Shown here piece after piece: positions 1 through 6,030 of a DNA stretch of 6,408 nt. Position 1 is the stretch's first letter. The number at the start of each line of letters is the position of its first letter. The notes below the pieces were generated by a model. The model saw only the letters and a program-made list of their open reading frames with translations, made no database searches and was not told the origin of the DNA. Origin of the DNA: an uncultured Prevotella sp. (GTDB lineage: Bacteria; Bacteroidota; Bacteroidia; Bacteroidales; Bacteroidaceae). The stretch is from the NCBI GenBank assembly GCA_934229335.1, contig CAKQDQ010000130.1, forward strand, positions 1-6,408, read 5' to 3'. The position numbers and the translations under genes are program-made.

Positions 1-304
1 GTCCCATGTCTTTTAGATTCTCTAAGAAGGTAGTCACCCCTTCGTAAGGTTCTTGTTCCAGTACTCCTACGTCAAAATATCTTTTCCTGTAGGCTTCTAC
101 AGCTTTTGACGCTGCTACGTCATCTAATCCATAGAAGTCCTTAAAGGAATCTTCCAACGGAGGACCAACGAAAAAGCGTAAAGAGTGCCAGTCATCTATA
201 GTGATACCCATGCAGGAAAGTGCATATTGTGCGCTTCGCATAATTCCTTCGCCGCTGTTCATCAGCGTTCCGTCAAGGTCAAGTAATATTGTGTTGTATC
301 GCAT
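1..304 (-). CDS. HAD-superfamily hydrolase (phosphoglycolate phosphatase-like), N-terminal part
   Basis: This is the first 101 residues of a HAD phosphatase; the C-terminal half lies beyond the left edge (family members are usually about 210-220 residues). HAD motif I, DLDGT, is at residues 9-13: D9 would be the nucleophile that forms the aspartyl-phosphate and D11 the acid/base. The following helical cap carries FVGPPLEDSF near residues 45-54, a signature of the Gph/PpaX-like subgroup (HAD_2), which removes phosphate from small metabolites in the cytoplasm. Motifs II-IV are outside the window, so the substrate cannot be told. The ATG at 302-304 is chosen because it puts motif I at the normal distance from the N-terminus and sits just downstream of a good promoter. 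There is no clear Shine-Dalgarno site, only an A/T-rich stretch, which is usual in Bacteroidota. It is separated from thrS by a terminator and so is its own transcription unit. Confidence 0.92.
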   Translation of the reverse strand, partial: MRYNTILLDLDGTLMNSGEGIMRSAQYALSCMGITIDDWHSLRFFVGPPLEDSFKDFYGLDDVAASKAVEAYRKRYFDVGVLEQEPYEGVTTFLENLKDMG

Positions 305-319
305 TTTTAAAAATTTATG

Positions 320-351
320 CAAATTTACTGATTTTTCTCCTATTCTACAAT
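320..351 (-). promoter_or_regulatory. Bacteroidota-type promoter for the HAD gene
   Basis: On the minus strand TAAATTTG (320-327) matches the -7 consensus TAnnTTTG exactly. ATTG (348-351, consensus TTTG) lies 20 bases upstream, within the usual 19-21. The -7 box is only 15 bases from the ATG, so the transcript should have a leader of roughly 8-12 bases. The -33 box nearly touches the end of the MITE-like element at 356. Confidence 0.75.
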
Positions 352-355
352 GTTA

Positions 356-373
356 GTGACGGTAAAAAAATAA
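356..373 (+). repeat. Left terminal inverted repeat of the MITE-like element
   Basis: This 18-base end pairs with 582-598. The outermost six bases, GTGACG, are identical in both ends. Position 7 differs (G here, A in the partner), and the A run is 7 here against 6. Confidence 0.55.
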
Positions 374-500
374 CTTGGTACAATTTAGCGGAGTGAATTA
401 CATAAATGATGTAGTTTCCTCGTCATGTCTTTTGGATATTTTTGAGTCGTTCATCTGTCACAATGCTCGCATTGCTCAATGGTCTTTACACCCTCTTCGC

Positions 501-523
501 TTCTCCCCCGTTATCGGGGAGAG
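501..523. other. GC-rich hairpin inside the MITE-like element
   Basis: The arm CCCCG is followed by TTAT and CGGGG. The stem continues outward past one bulged C to about 9 bp, including one G-T pair. It is the only GC-rich stem in an otherwise A/T-rich element. It has no T-tract, so it does not look like a terminator. Just upstream, CAATG-CTCG-CATTG (461-474) forms a second small dyad, whose CATTG could instead pair with CAATG at 477-481. Confidence 0.5.
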
Positions 524-581
524 CATCCTTCTTCATGTCTTCAAACTATCTCAAAAAATCTATTACATAAATTATACGAAT

Positions 582-598
582 TTATTTTTTATCGTCAC
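582..598 (-). repeat. Right terminal inverted repeat of the MITE-like element
   Basis: This is the inverted partner of 356-373 and is followed directly by TTA (599-601), the same triplet that precedes the left end. Confidence 0.55.
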
Positions 599-685
599 TT
601 ATCTGTAAATTATTCGTGTAGTATGGCTGTAAAAAGGTGTTGAAAGTGTGTTGCGTAGTTGTGTTGTTATGATATTATGATAACG

Positions 686-730
686 AAAAAAGGTTGTTCT
701 TCCACATAAATTGGGAGAACAACCTTTTTG
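686..730 (-). terminator. Strong intrinsic terminator after thrS
   Basis: AAAAAGGTTGTTCT (687-700) pairs perfectly with the complementary arm at 716-729. The stem can extend inward through 701-703/713-715 to about 17 bp, leaving a 9-base loop. On the minus strand the stem is followed by a run of T. The A/T tracts on both sides would also let it work in the plus direction. It lies about 120 bases after the thrS stop and closes the GT5-like to thrS operon before the HAD gene. The 602-685 stretch beyond it shows no gene, only a near-palindrome at 666-684 (GTTAT ... ATAAC). Confidence 0.88.
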
Positions 731-738
731 TTAGTATA

Positions 739-837
739 AAATATCTTGGTATGCCATTACTATCAGTTACTGTAGCTTTTTCCTAACGGCATGATATTTC
801 GTATAGTTTTTAGCAGTAGGACATTTATAAATCCTAC
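739..837 (-). other. Structured 3' untranslated region of thrS
   Basis: Two extra inverted repeats lie between the thrS stop and its terminator. GTAGGA (816-821) pairs with TCCTAC (832-837) around the palindromic ATTTATAAAT, about ten bases after the stop. AAATATC plus ATGCC (739-745, 751-755) pairs with GGCATGATATTT (788-799), with a five-base bulge. Neither has a T-tract, so they may stabilise the mRNA 3' end; this role is inferred. Confidence 0.35.
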
Positions 838-847
838 CTATGTGCTA

Positions 848-2818
848 TTAGTTCTGAGGTTTGATATTCATGGCCTCCAGCATCTTGGCTACTTCGTCAT
901 TGATGCGCTTTGCGAAGTCACTTAAAGGCATAACGGCTTGTTCACCACCACCTTGCTGTCTCATAGCGACGGTCTTGTCAGCAGCTTCCTTTTCTCCAAC
1001 GATTACCATGTAAGGAATGCGCTTGATCTCGTTGTCACGAATCTTACGTCCGATCTTCTCGTTTCGGTTGTCTACAATAGCACGTACATCAGCACTTTCA
1101 AGGTATTCCCTTACTTCTTCCGCATAGTCATTGTACTTTTCTGATATAGGAAGGATAGCTACCTGATCCGGCGTAAGCCACAGTGGGAAGTGACCTGCAG
1201 TGTGTTCTATAAGAACTGCGGTGAAACGCTCTAATGAACCGAATGGGGCACGGTGAATCATTACAGGAGTCTTCTTTGTGTTGTCTTCTGCTGTGTATTC
1301 AAGACAGAAACGCTGTGGCAGGTTATAGTCTACCTGAATGGTACCTAACTGCCAACGACGTCCGATAGCATCTTTTACCATACAGTCGAGTTTCGGACCA
1401 TAGAAGGCTGCCTCACCAAGTTCTGTGCGTGCGTTCAATCCCTTCTCCTTGCAGGCGTCTATAATGGCTTGCTCTGCTTCGTTCCATATCTCATCAGTTC
1501 CGATGTACTTCTCTTTATTGTTTGGATCTCTGAGGGAAATCTGGAATTCTACCTGATCGTCTTTGAATCCGAAGATAGAGAATACTGCCTGTATAATATC
1601 AAGAACACGCAGGAATTCACTCTTTACCTGATCTTGGCGGCAGAAGATGTGGGCGTCATCTTGTGTGAAAGAACGTACACGAGTTAAACCGTGAAGCTCA
1701 CCTGACTGCTCGTAACGGTATACTGTGCCGAACTCTGCGCAACGGAAAGGAAGCTCTCTGTATGAACGTGGTTTGCTTGCAAATACCTCGCAGTGATGAG
1801 GGCAGTTCATCGGTTTAAGCATATATTCCTCATCTTCCTCAGGGGTGTGTATCGGTTGGAATGAGTCTTTGCCGTAGTGAGCGTAGTGACCAGAAGTAAC
1901 GTAAAGGTTCTTGGAACCAATGTGCGGAGTTATTACTTCGCAGTAACCAAAACGCTTCTGTATACGACGCAGCATATCCTGAAGACGCAGTCTCAAGTCG
2001 GTACCCTTTGGAAGCCATATTGGTAATCCTTTGCCTACACGGTCAGAGAACATGAATAGCTCCATCTCCTTGCCAATCTTACGGTGGTCACGCTTCTTGG
2101 CTTCTTCCATCATGGCAAGATATTCATCAAGCAGTTTCTTCTTTGGGAATGAAATGCCGTAGAGACGTTGCATCTGTTCTCTTTTAGCATCGCCACGCCA
2201 AAAAGCTCCTGCTATGCTGGTTAGCTTGACTGCCTTGATGATACCAGTTGAAATAATGTGAGGTCCACGACATAGGTCGGTGAAAGCTCCTTGAGTGTAT
2301 GTAGAGATAGTTCCATCTTCCAAATCCTGTTCGATGTGTTCTACCTTGTATGTCTGTCCCATTGCTTTGAATTGTTCGATCGCGTCGGCTTTAGATACGT
2401 CTGCACGTACAACTGCCTCGTCCTTTCGAGCTAATTCTATCATCTTATCTTCTATTTTCTTGAAGTCGCCTTCCTTTATCATTTCTCCGTTAGGGAGAAG
2501 TACGTCATAGAAGAATCCGTTTTCTATTGCTGGACCAAATCCAAATTGGATGCCAGGATACAGCTCCTGTAGCGCCTCTGCCAGCAAGTGGGCAGAAGTG
2601 TGCCAGAATGCGTGTTTACCTTCCTCATCGTCAAAACGATAAAGTGCTATGGTAGCATCCTCATTGATAGGACGGTTGATTTCTGTTGTTTCACCGTTTA
2701 CACCACACGCAACTATGTTGCGGGCGAGAGCTGGTGATATGCTCTCTGCAATCTGCAGACCCGTTACACCGTTTTCGTATTCACGAACGGAGCCATCAGG
2801 AAATTGTATTTTTATCAT
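848..2818 (-). CDS. thrS: Threonyl-tRNA synthetase
   Basis: This cytoplasmic enzyme joins L-threonine to tRNA-Thr using ATP. At 656 residues it is full length for bacterial ThrRS, and every expected domain is present. The TGS domain covers residues 1-61. The N2 editing domain, which removes mischarged serine, has H73 and H77 (HTSAH) and C183 and H187 (CRGPH). The class II catalytic core covers about 245-545, with zinc ligands C339 (MNCPHH), H390 (DDAHIF) and H522 (VMIHRAPFG). Motif 2 is around R368, with [19 protein letters not shown] after it. Motif 3 is GSLERF, with R531. The anticodon-binding domain occupies about 550-645 (VAILPIS, then [11 protein letters not shown]). The ATG at 2816-2818 begins the TGS domain at its normal point and lies 4 bases after the small upstream gene's stop, suggesting co-transcription. 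No leader attenuator is visible. The infC-rpmI-rplT genes that follow thrS in many bacteria are absent; a terminator and a HAD gene follow instead. Confidence 0.99.
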   Translation of the reverse strand: MIKIQFPDGSVREYENGVTGLQIAESISPALARNIVACGVNGETTEINRPINEDATIALYRFDDEEGKHAFWHTSAHLLAEALQELYPGIQFGFGPAIENGFFYDVLLPNGEMIKEGDFKKIEDKMIELARKDEAVVRADVSKADAIEQFKAMGQTYKVEHIEQDLEDGTISTYTQGAFTDLCRGPHIISTGIIKAVKLTSIAGAFWRGDAKREQMQRLYGISFPKKKLLDEYLAMMEEAKKRDHRKIGKEMELFMFSDRVGKGLPIWLPKGTDLRLRLQDMLRRIQKRFGYCEVITPHIGSKNLYVTSGHYAHYGKDSFQPIHTPEEDEEYMLKPMNCPHHCEVFASKPRSYRELPFRCAEFGTVYRYEQSGELHGLTRVRSFTQDDAHIFCRQDQVKSEFLRVLDIIQAVFSIFGFKDDQVEFQISLRDPNNKEKYIGTDEIWNEAEQAIIDACKEKGLNARTELGEAAFYGPKLDCMVKDAIGRRWQLGTIQVDYNLPQRFCLEYTAEDNTKKTPVMIHRAPFGSLERFTAVLIEHTAGHFPLWLTPDQVAILPISEKYNDYAEEVREYLESADVRAIVDNRNEKIGRKIRDNEIKRIPYMVIVGEKEAADKTVAMRQQGGGEQAVMPLSDFAKRINDEVAKMLEAMNIKPQN

Positions 2819-2822
2819 TGTA

Positions 2823-2948
2823 TTAATTGTTTGTGGTTTTACTTTTAACGTCCAAGTATATAAGGTTCGTCTTTTTCTTCTTTGCTATCCATCGTGCCTT
2901 CTTCTTTTCGTATTCTTCACGATGTTTTTCTAAAAAGTTATCTGCCAC
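2823..2948 (-). CDS. Small basic protein of 41 residues, GTG start, between the DUF4270 gene and thrS
   Basis: The frame opens at GTG (2946-2948), 10 bases after the DUF4270 stop, and closes with TAA (2823-2825), 4 bases before the thrS ATG, so it fills the gap almost exactly. The product begins [20 protein letters not shown] and continues IAKKKK. It is a charged, probably helical segment rich in Lys, Arg and Glu, with a less distinctive tail to residue 41. The opening NFLEKxxEEYEKRK-like style recalls short uncharacterised proteins common in Bacteroidales, but no function is known to me. The GTG is chosen because no ATG lies in frame upstream before the DUF4270 stop, and the motif starts there. 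A second frame inside it (ATG GAT AGC ... GGA CGT TAA, about 2846-2893) also reads sensibly, so the true C-terminus is less certain than the N-terminus. No signal peptide or membrane segment is seen. Confidence 0.6.
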   Translation of the reverse strand: MADNFLEKHREEYEKKKARWIAKKKKTNLIYLDVKSKTTNN

Positions 2949-2958
2949 GTTTGTATTC

Positions 2959-4545
2959 TTAGTCTTTGAATTTTGAATAAATGACATTTATCATGATGTT
3001 ACCATTGGTGTTGTAACCTTTTACCAGTTTGGTGTTACCAAGTTTCATGTCATATATTACTTTCGTAAGAATTGAAGAGCCAGAAGAAAGGGTAGAGTAG
3101 GTTGTCTCTACTGGAATAATCGTAACCTTATTCCAAGTAGGATGGTTTGCAATATATTTTGTAGCAACGTCCTTCTTTATTGCCCTTTCTACCTCTGATG
3201 TTAACTCTTTTACTCCTAATTCACGTTTCTTTGCTTCGATAACTGTGTTTATCGTATCTCCCAAGACCTTATAGGTGTTGGTGATAAGCTGTGAGATATT
3301 AGCAAAAGTATAACCGTTGGTAGATGATGAGTAAGTGGTAATGTATGAGTTACGTGAATCTGCCAACTTCTTGTTTGCAAAGAAATTATCTACGCTGTCT
3401 GTCGGTAACAGCAACAGCGTGTTAGGAACAGATAGTTTATATTTGTTAGACGAGCTGTCGTTAATCCTTGGTATGTAGAGACGGACGGTGTTCAATGTGT
3501 CGTTCTCGTGCCCTGTTGGTTCGCTGTCTCGTCCCAATATAATTTTGTCTACAGGGAGTGTAAGTTCCGTAAATATTCCTGCAGGTGTTTTCAGATATGT
3601 ACAGTTCTCTTGGTTTATGAGGCTGTCAATAGCATTGTAGTCTTGGGAAATGTTAGTCTTTCTAAGCACTTCCTCTGAAGCTCCGAAAGAAGAAACGCCA
3701 ACGACTTCTTCGTTATTTGATTTCGCTGTGAAATAAACAACTAATTGTGCTCTTTCTATTGTCCCAAGGGCTCCTATGCCTCCAATGTTCTCTATATAGA
3801 ATCCTGGACAGATGTTATGGGTAAATAGGTATCCGTTGGTAAAGTTGTCTTTTGTTTCAGAATTGTAAAACTTCCTCATGAGGTACGTTCCGTAGTTATC
3901 ATACTTAACCCCGTCTTTATCAATATATTCGTCGTTAAGCGTGAAGATAATATTTGGAACATAATAGCTTGAGCCTCTGTCCGCATCAGAGTAGATTCTG
4001 TTAGAAATGGTAAATGAAAGTTCACTATGAATACTTCCTTTACCATTTCTAATCATTCCTTCTGATATTGGATTGAAATCTGTTTTGTATTTTACTCCTT
4101 CTTCGTATGGTGTACTCATTTCGTGCGCCATCACCTTCATTAGTGCGAGAGAATCCCCGTAAAAATTAGAGAAGTATACTGCTAACTTACATGAGTCAGC
4201 TTTAATCTGCTCTAACTTCGGTCGATTTTCGTCGTATTTTTTTACGACAATGTTTGTAATATCAGGAAATTGATACTCACCCATAGTTGAAAGCTGTGTC
4301 ATGAAGTTACATGTGACATAAGCATTCGTCTCTGGGTCCTTTATATTTCCTAAATATCCATTAGATGAACGTGACACAATATTCTTTGCTTTGACAGAAT
4401 GTGATTCAACAAAGAAAGAGTCGGCATTGACACTGATGTTGTTGACATTGTCTGTAAGAGACATGCCTATTGTGTCGGTAGTGTCATCACATGAATATAG
4501 TGCTAACGCTATAAATGCTAATATTGTGTAGAAGGAGTATTTCAT
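2959..4545 (-). CDS. DUF4270 family lipoprotein
   Basis: This 528-residue exported protein has a lipoprotein signal: MK, then a hydrophobic run (YSFYTILAFIALAL), then lipobox LYSC with the lipidated cysteine at C19. Acidic residues follow at once (CDDTTDTIG). In Bacteroidota, acidic residues near this cysteine are associated with surface display, so an outer-membrane location is likely but inferred. The rest is a beta-rich, Ser/Thr/Asn-rich secreted-type protein without catalytic motifs that I can recognise. Its length, start and position beside the short GT5-like gene match the DUF4270 family, whose function is not established. The ATG at 4543-4545 is 6 bases after the GT5-like stop, and the ORF ends 10 bases before the 41-residue gene, so all are probably on one transcript. 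No truncation or frameshift is seen. The family call is from recognition of the sequence and its setting; no search was run. Confidence 0.85.
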   Translation of the reverse strand: MKYSFYTILAFIALALYSCDDTTDTIGMSLTDNVNNISVNADSFFVESHSVKAKNIVSRSSNGYLGNIKDPETNAYVTCNFMTQLSTMGEYQFPDITNIVVKKYDENRPKLEQIKADSCKLAVYFSNFYGDSLALMKVMAHEMSTPYEEGVKYKTDFNPISEGMIRNGKGSIHSELSFTISNRIYSDADRGSSYYVPNIIFTLNDEYIDKDGVKYDNYGTYLMRKFYNSETKDNFTNGYLFTHNICPGFYIENIGGIGALGTIERAQLVVYFTAKSNNEEVVGVSSFGASEEVLRKTNISQDYNAIDSLINQENCTYLKTPAGIFTELTLPVDKIILGRDSEPTGHENDTLNTVRLYIPRINDSSSNKYKLSVPNTLLLLPTDSVDNFFANKKLADSRNSYITTYSSSTNGYTFANISQLITNTYKVLGDTINTVIEAKKRELGVKELTSEVERAIKKDVATKYIANHPTWNKVTIIPVETTYSTLSSGSSILTKVIYDMKLGNTKLVKGYNTNGNIMINVIYSKFKD

Positions 4546-4551
4546 TCTTAC

Positions 4552-5349
4552 TTAAAGATTTTCGTAGAAATTAACATAGGCATTGGCGAAATTCTCGTCT
4601 TGGCAGTCTAATGTCTTAATTTCCGCCTTTGCCGCGTATGCCAATATGTCTTTATTGATTTCTGATGATGTTGTGATGATTCCGTCAGAATAATCAATAG
4701 CTAACTTCTCCAATTCGTGGCTTGTCATTGCATCGTTGTACTTGGCTAAAATGCCGTCTGTGGTTACGTCACCGTATGCGAGACATGCTTTTGTGTTCTC
4801 TGCCATTACCTCTTGTTGTGGTTGGTTGAACAAAGATGTAACGATTTTTACGTTTTCTAATCCTAACTCTTCTGCATACACTTTCTTGACATACAAGGGT
4901 ACAAGGGCAGACATCCAGCCTTGACAGTGTATTACGTCTGGAATCCAACGCAGCTTCTTTATTGTGGCGATAACTCCATGTGCAAAGAATGCTGCGCGCT
5001 CTCCATTATCGGGGAACATATTTCCTTCATCGTCAGCTATTTGTGCTTTTCTATTGAAGAATTCCTCGTTGTCTATGAAGTATACTTGGACTTTAGTTGC
5101 AGGGATGCTTGCCACTTTGATGATTAGTGGGTGATCGATGTCATCGATAGTGATATTGATACCAGAAAGGCGTATCACTTCATGCAGTTGCCCTCTGCGT
5201 TCGTTAATGTTACCCCATCTTGGTGTAAATGTTCGGATTTCACATCCTGCTTCTTGCACCTTTTGTGGTGCTACACGTCCCATATGTGACAATTCTGTTT
5301 CTGCTACATACGGTGTAATGTCTTGATTGACAAAAAGAACTTTCTTCAT
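4552..5349 (-). CDS. Glycogen/starch synthase-like protein: GT5 N-terminal domain only, motifs degenerate
   Basis: The 265 residues match only the N-terminal Rossmann half of GT5 glycogen synthase (GlgA is usually about 480 residues); the C-terminal GT1 half is absent. The fold is recognisable from MKKVLFVNQDITPYV at the start, DNEEFF (93-98), DNGERAAFF (114-122, compare DNxxRF in GlgA), PDVIHCQGW (137-145, compare the HxHDW region) and YSDGIITTSSEIN (220-232). Key residues are changed: the ADP-glucose-binding KxGG is replaced by AETELSHMG, and HxHDW is HCQGW. Normal glycogen synthesis is therefore unlikely. It may bind a sugar nucleotide, act with a partner or be regulatory; the role is unknown. 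Such short versions recur in Bacteroidota, often beside a DUF4270 gene, so this is probably a stable subfamily and not a fresh truncation. It is the first gene of the operon, with a leader of about 65 bases and no clear Shine-Dalgarno site. Confidence 0.87.
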   Translation of the reverse strand: MKKVLFVNQDITPYVAETELSHMGRVAPQKVQEAGCEIRTFTPRWGNINERRGQLHEVIRLSGINITIDDIDHPLIIKVASIPATKVQVYFIDNEEFFNRKAQIADDEGNMFPDNGERAAFFAHGVIATIKKLRWIPDVIHCQGWMSALVPLYVKKVYAEELGLENVKIVTSLFNQPQQEVMAENTKACLAYGDVTTDGILAKYNDAMTSHELEKLAIDYSDGIITTSSEINKDILAYAAKAEIKTLDCQDENFANAYVNFYENL

Positions 5350-5420
5350 TATACTGATGTTGAAGGTTGTAATTGGTGTTCTGTGCTATTTCGTTTTTTA
5401 CAGCACACTATAAATCTTTG

Positions 5421-5451
5421 CAAAGTTACAAAAAAAATAGCAAATGGCAAA
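5421..5451 (-). promoter_or_regulatory. Bacteroidota-type promoter of the GT5-like/DUF4270/thrS operon
   Basis: On the minus strand TAACTTTG (5421-5428) matches TAnnTTTG exactly, and TTTG (5448-5451) lies 19 bases upstream, an almost ideal pair. Transcription should start near 5415, leaving a leader of about 65 bases to the ATG at 5349. The leader contains a small stem, TGTGCT (5382-5387) with AGCACA (5402-5407). The -7 box overlaps the palindrome CTTTGCAAAG (5416-5425). Confidence 0.85.
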
Positions 5452-5727
5452 TTGGTAGCTGAATAGTTTACATATAATTAACTTTTTCGTTGGTGGTGAG
5501 GATAATTAGTGTTCGCTGAATTAATATTAAGTTCCCCAAGGACTATACAGAGCAAACCTGTAGTTGCCACCTCAAAGCCGTCTTGAAGTAAAAAAATCGT
5601 AATATTTCATTCAATACGTGACGAAGTAGCACATTTCTTTCCAGCAGTCTGCTGTATTTGGAAGCTTGGCTCTTATGTTGTTGGCTCGATATATCCTCTT
5701 GCCTGTGCCGAATTTGTAGATGACATA
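5452..5727. other. Region without an assignable gene; possible decayed coding sequence on the minus strand
   Basis: No complete gene is visible. On the minus strand the frame that continues past the TPR fragment's stop reads YKFGTGKRIYRANNIRAK and then PNTADCWKEMCYFVTY before TGA (5611-5613). It then gives short open stretches to TGA (5572-5574) and TAA (5527-5529). Another minus frame is open from about 5731 to 5555 but has no good start. This looks like decayed coding or element sequence that I cannot name. Other structure: the palindrome TTAATATTAA at 5521-5530 flanked by GAA/GTTC, and a CAGCAG-T-CTGCTG dyad at 5642-5654. Confidence 0.35.
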
Positions 5728-6030
5728 TTACCTACTTTTTGAGCTTTTTGCGTGAATAACTTCGGTAGTCTGTTCTTTCATGTATTTTGTCGCATCTGAT
5801 TCAATTTTTACTTTAAAATTTAGTACCTTAAATGTCATTAGTTTTACTTTATGTTTTTGCCCTGATTCCTTGTATAGAAGCATTAATTTAAATAGTGGGT
5901 ATATGCGGTTGGGCATTATGAGAAATGCGCGTTTGTAATATTCTTCAGCAAGAGAATATACTTTCGTGCTTTGATAGTTATTAGCCTGAACGATAAGGAA
6001 CATAGGATCAGCACTTATCAGTTCTCCTTT
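5728..6030 (-). pseudogene. C-terminal fragment of a TPR protein, probably O-antigen-ligase-like
   Basis: About 100 codons are open from 6030, after TAA at 6031-6033; the first ATG is at 6001-6003. The residues NNYQSTKVYSLAEEYYKRAF and then IMPNRIYPLFKLMLLYKESG have TPR spacing (AEEYYKRA, PNRIYPLxKL). The tail FKVKIESDATKYMKEQ resembles the C-termini of Bacteroidales O-antigen ligase family proteins, which are membrane proteins with TPR tails. No membrane segment remains, so the N-terminal catalytic part is lost. Homology seems to start just where the upstream IS1380 fragment stops being recognisable (about 6030-6040), so the gene was probably cut by an insertion-sequence rearrangement. Translation could occur from 6003 by restart after the transposase stop at 6008, but a functional product is doubtful. 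The TPR assignment is firmer than the O-antigen-ligase one. Confidence 0.55.

Larger units (their letters stand above)
353..601. mobile_element. MITE-like non-coding element with terminal inverted repeats and TTA flanks
   Basis: The ends at 356-373 and 582-598 are inverted copies of each other: GTGACGGTAAAAAAATAA on the left, and GTGACGATAAAAAATAA when the right end is read on the minus strand (one mismatch and one base less in the A run). TTA stands directly outside both ends (353-355 and 599-601), as expected for a 3-bp target duplication. The interior is 243 bp with no credible gene. It holds a hairpin at 501-523, a small dyad at 461-474, and two pairs of imperfect direct repeats (397-410 with 562-575; 417-431 with 526-541). 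This fits a miniature transposable element moved by a transposase supplied elsewhere, but the parent family is not recognised. It could instead be a structured RNA or a large chance inverted repeat; copy number in the genome would decide. Confidence 0.5.

Noticed and set aside
486..536. Minus-strand 16-residue frame MKKDALPDNGGEAKRV
   Set aside because: It is too short to support and is formed largely by the GC-rich hairpin; no signal marks it as translated.
375..608. Plus-strand ORF of 77 codons starting with TTG
   Set aside because: It lies almost entirely within the MITE-like element, has no promoter or ribosome site, and its product has no recognisable family features.
305..847. tRNA gene, CRISPR array or riboswitch in the main intergenic region
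   Set aside because: No cloverleaf, regularly spaced repeats or known riboswitch core could be found by eye; the structures seen fit the terminator and the MITE-like element.
2853..2860. TATACTTG on the minus strand as a separate thrS promoter
   Set aside because: It differs from TAnnTTTG by one base and has no TTG at 19-21 bases upstream; evidence is too weak to list.
2649..2933. Plus-strand ORF of 94 codons across the thrS start
   Set aside because: It is antisense to thrS and the small gene; it is a frame shadow with no initiation signal.
4736..5326. Three plus-strand ORFs of 62-68 codons opposite the GT5-like gene
   Set aside because: They are shadows of the real minus-strand gene with no start signals or family features.
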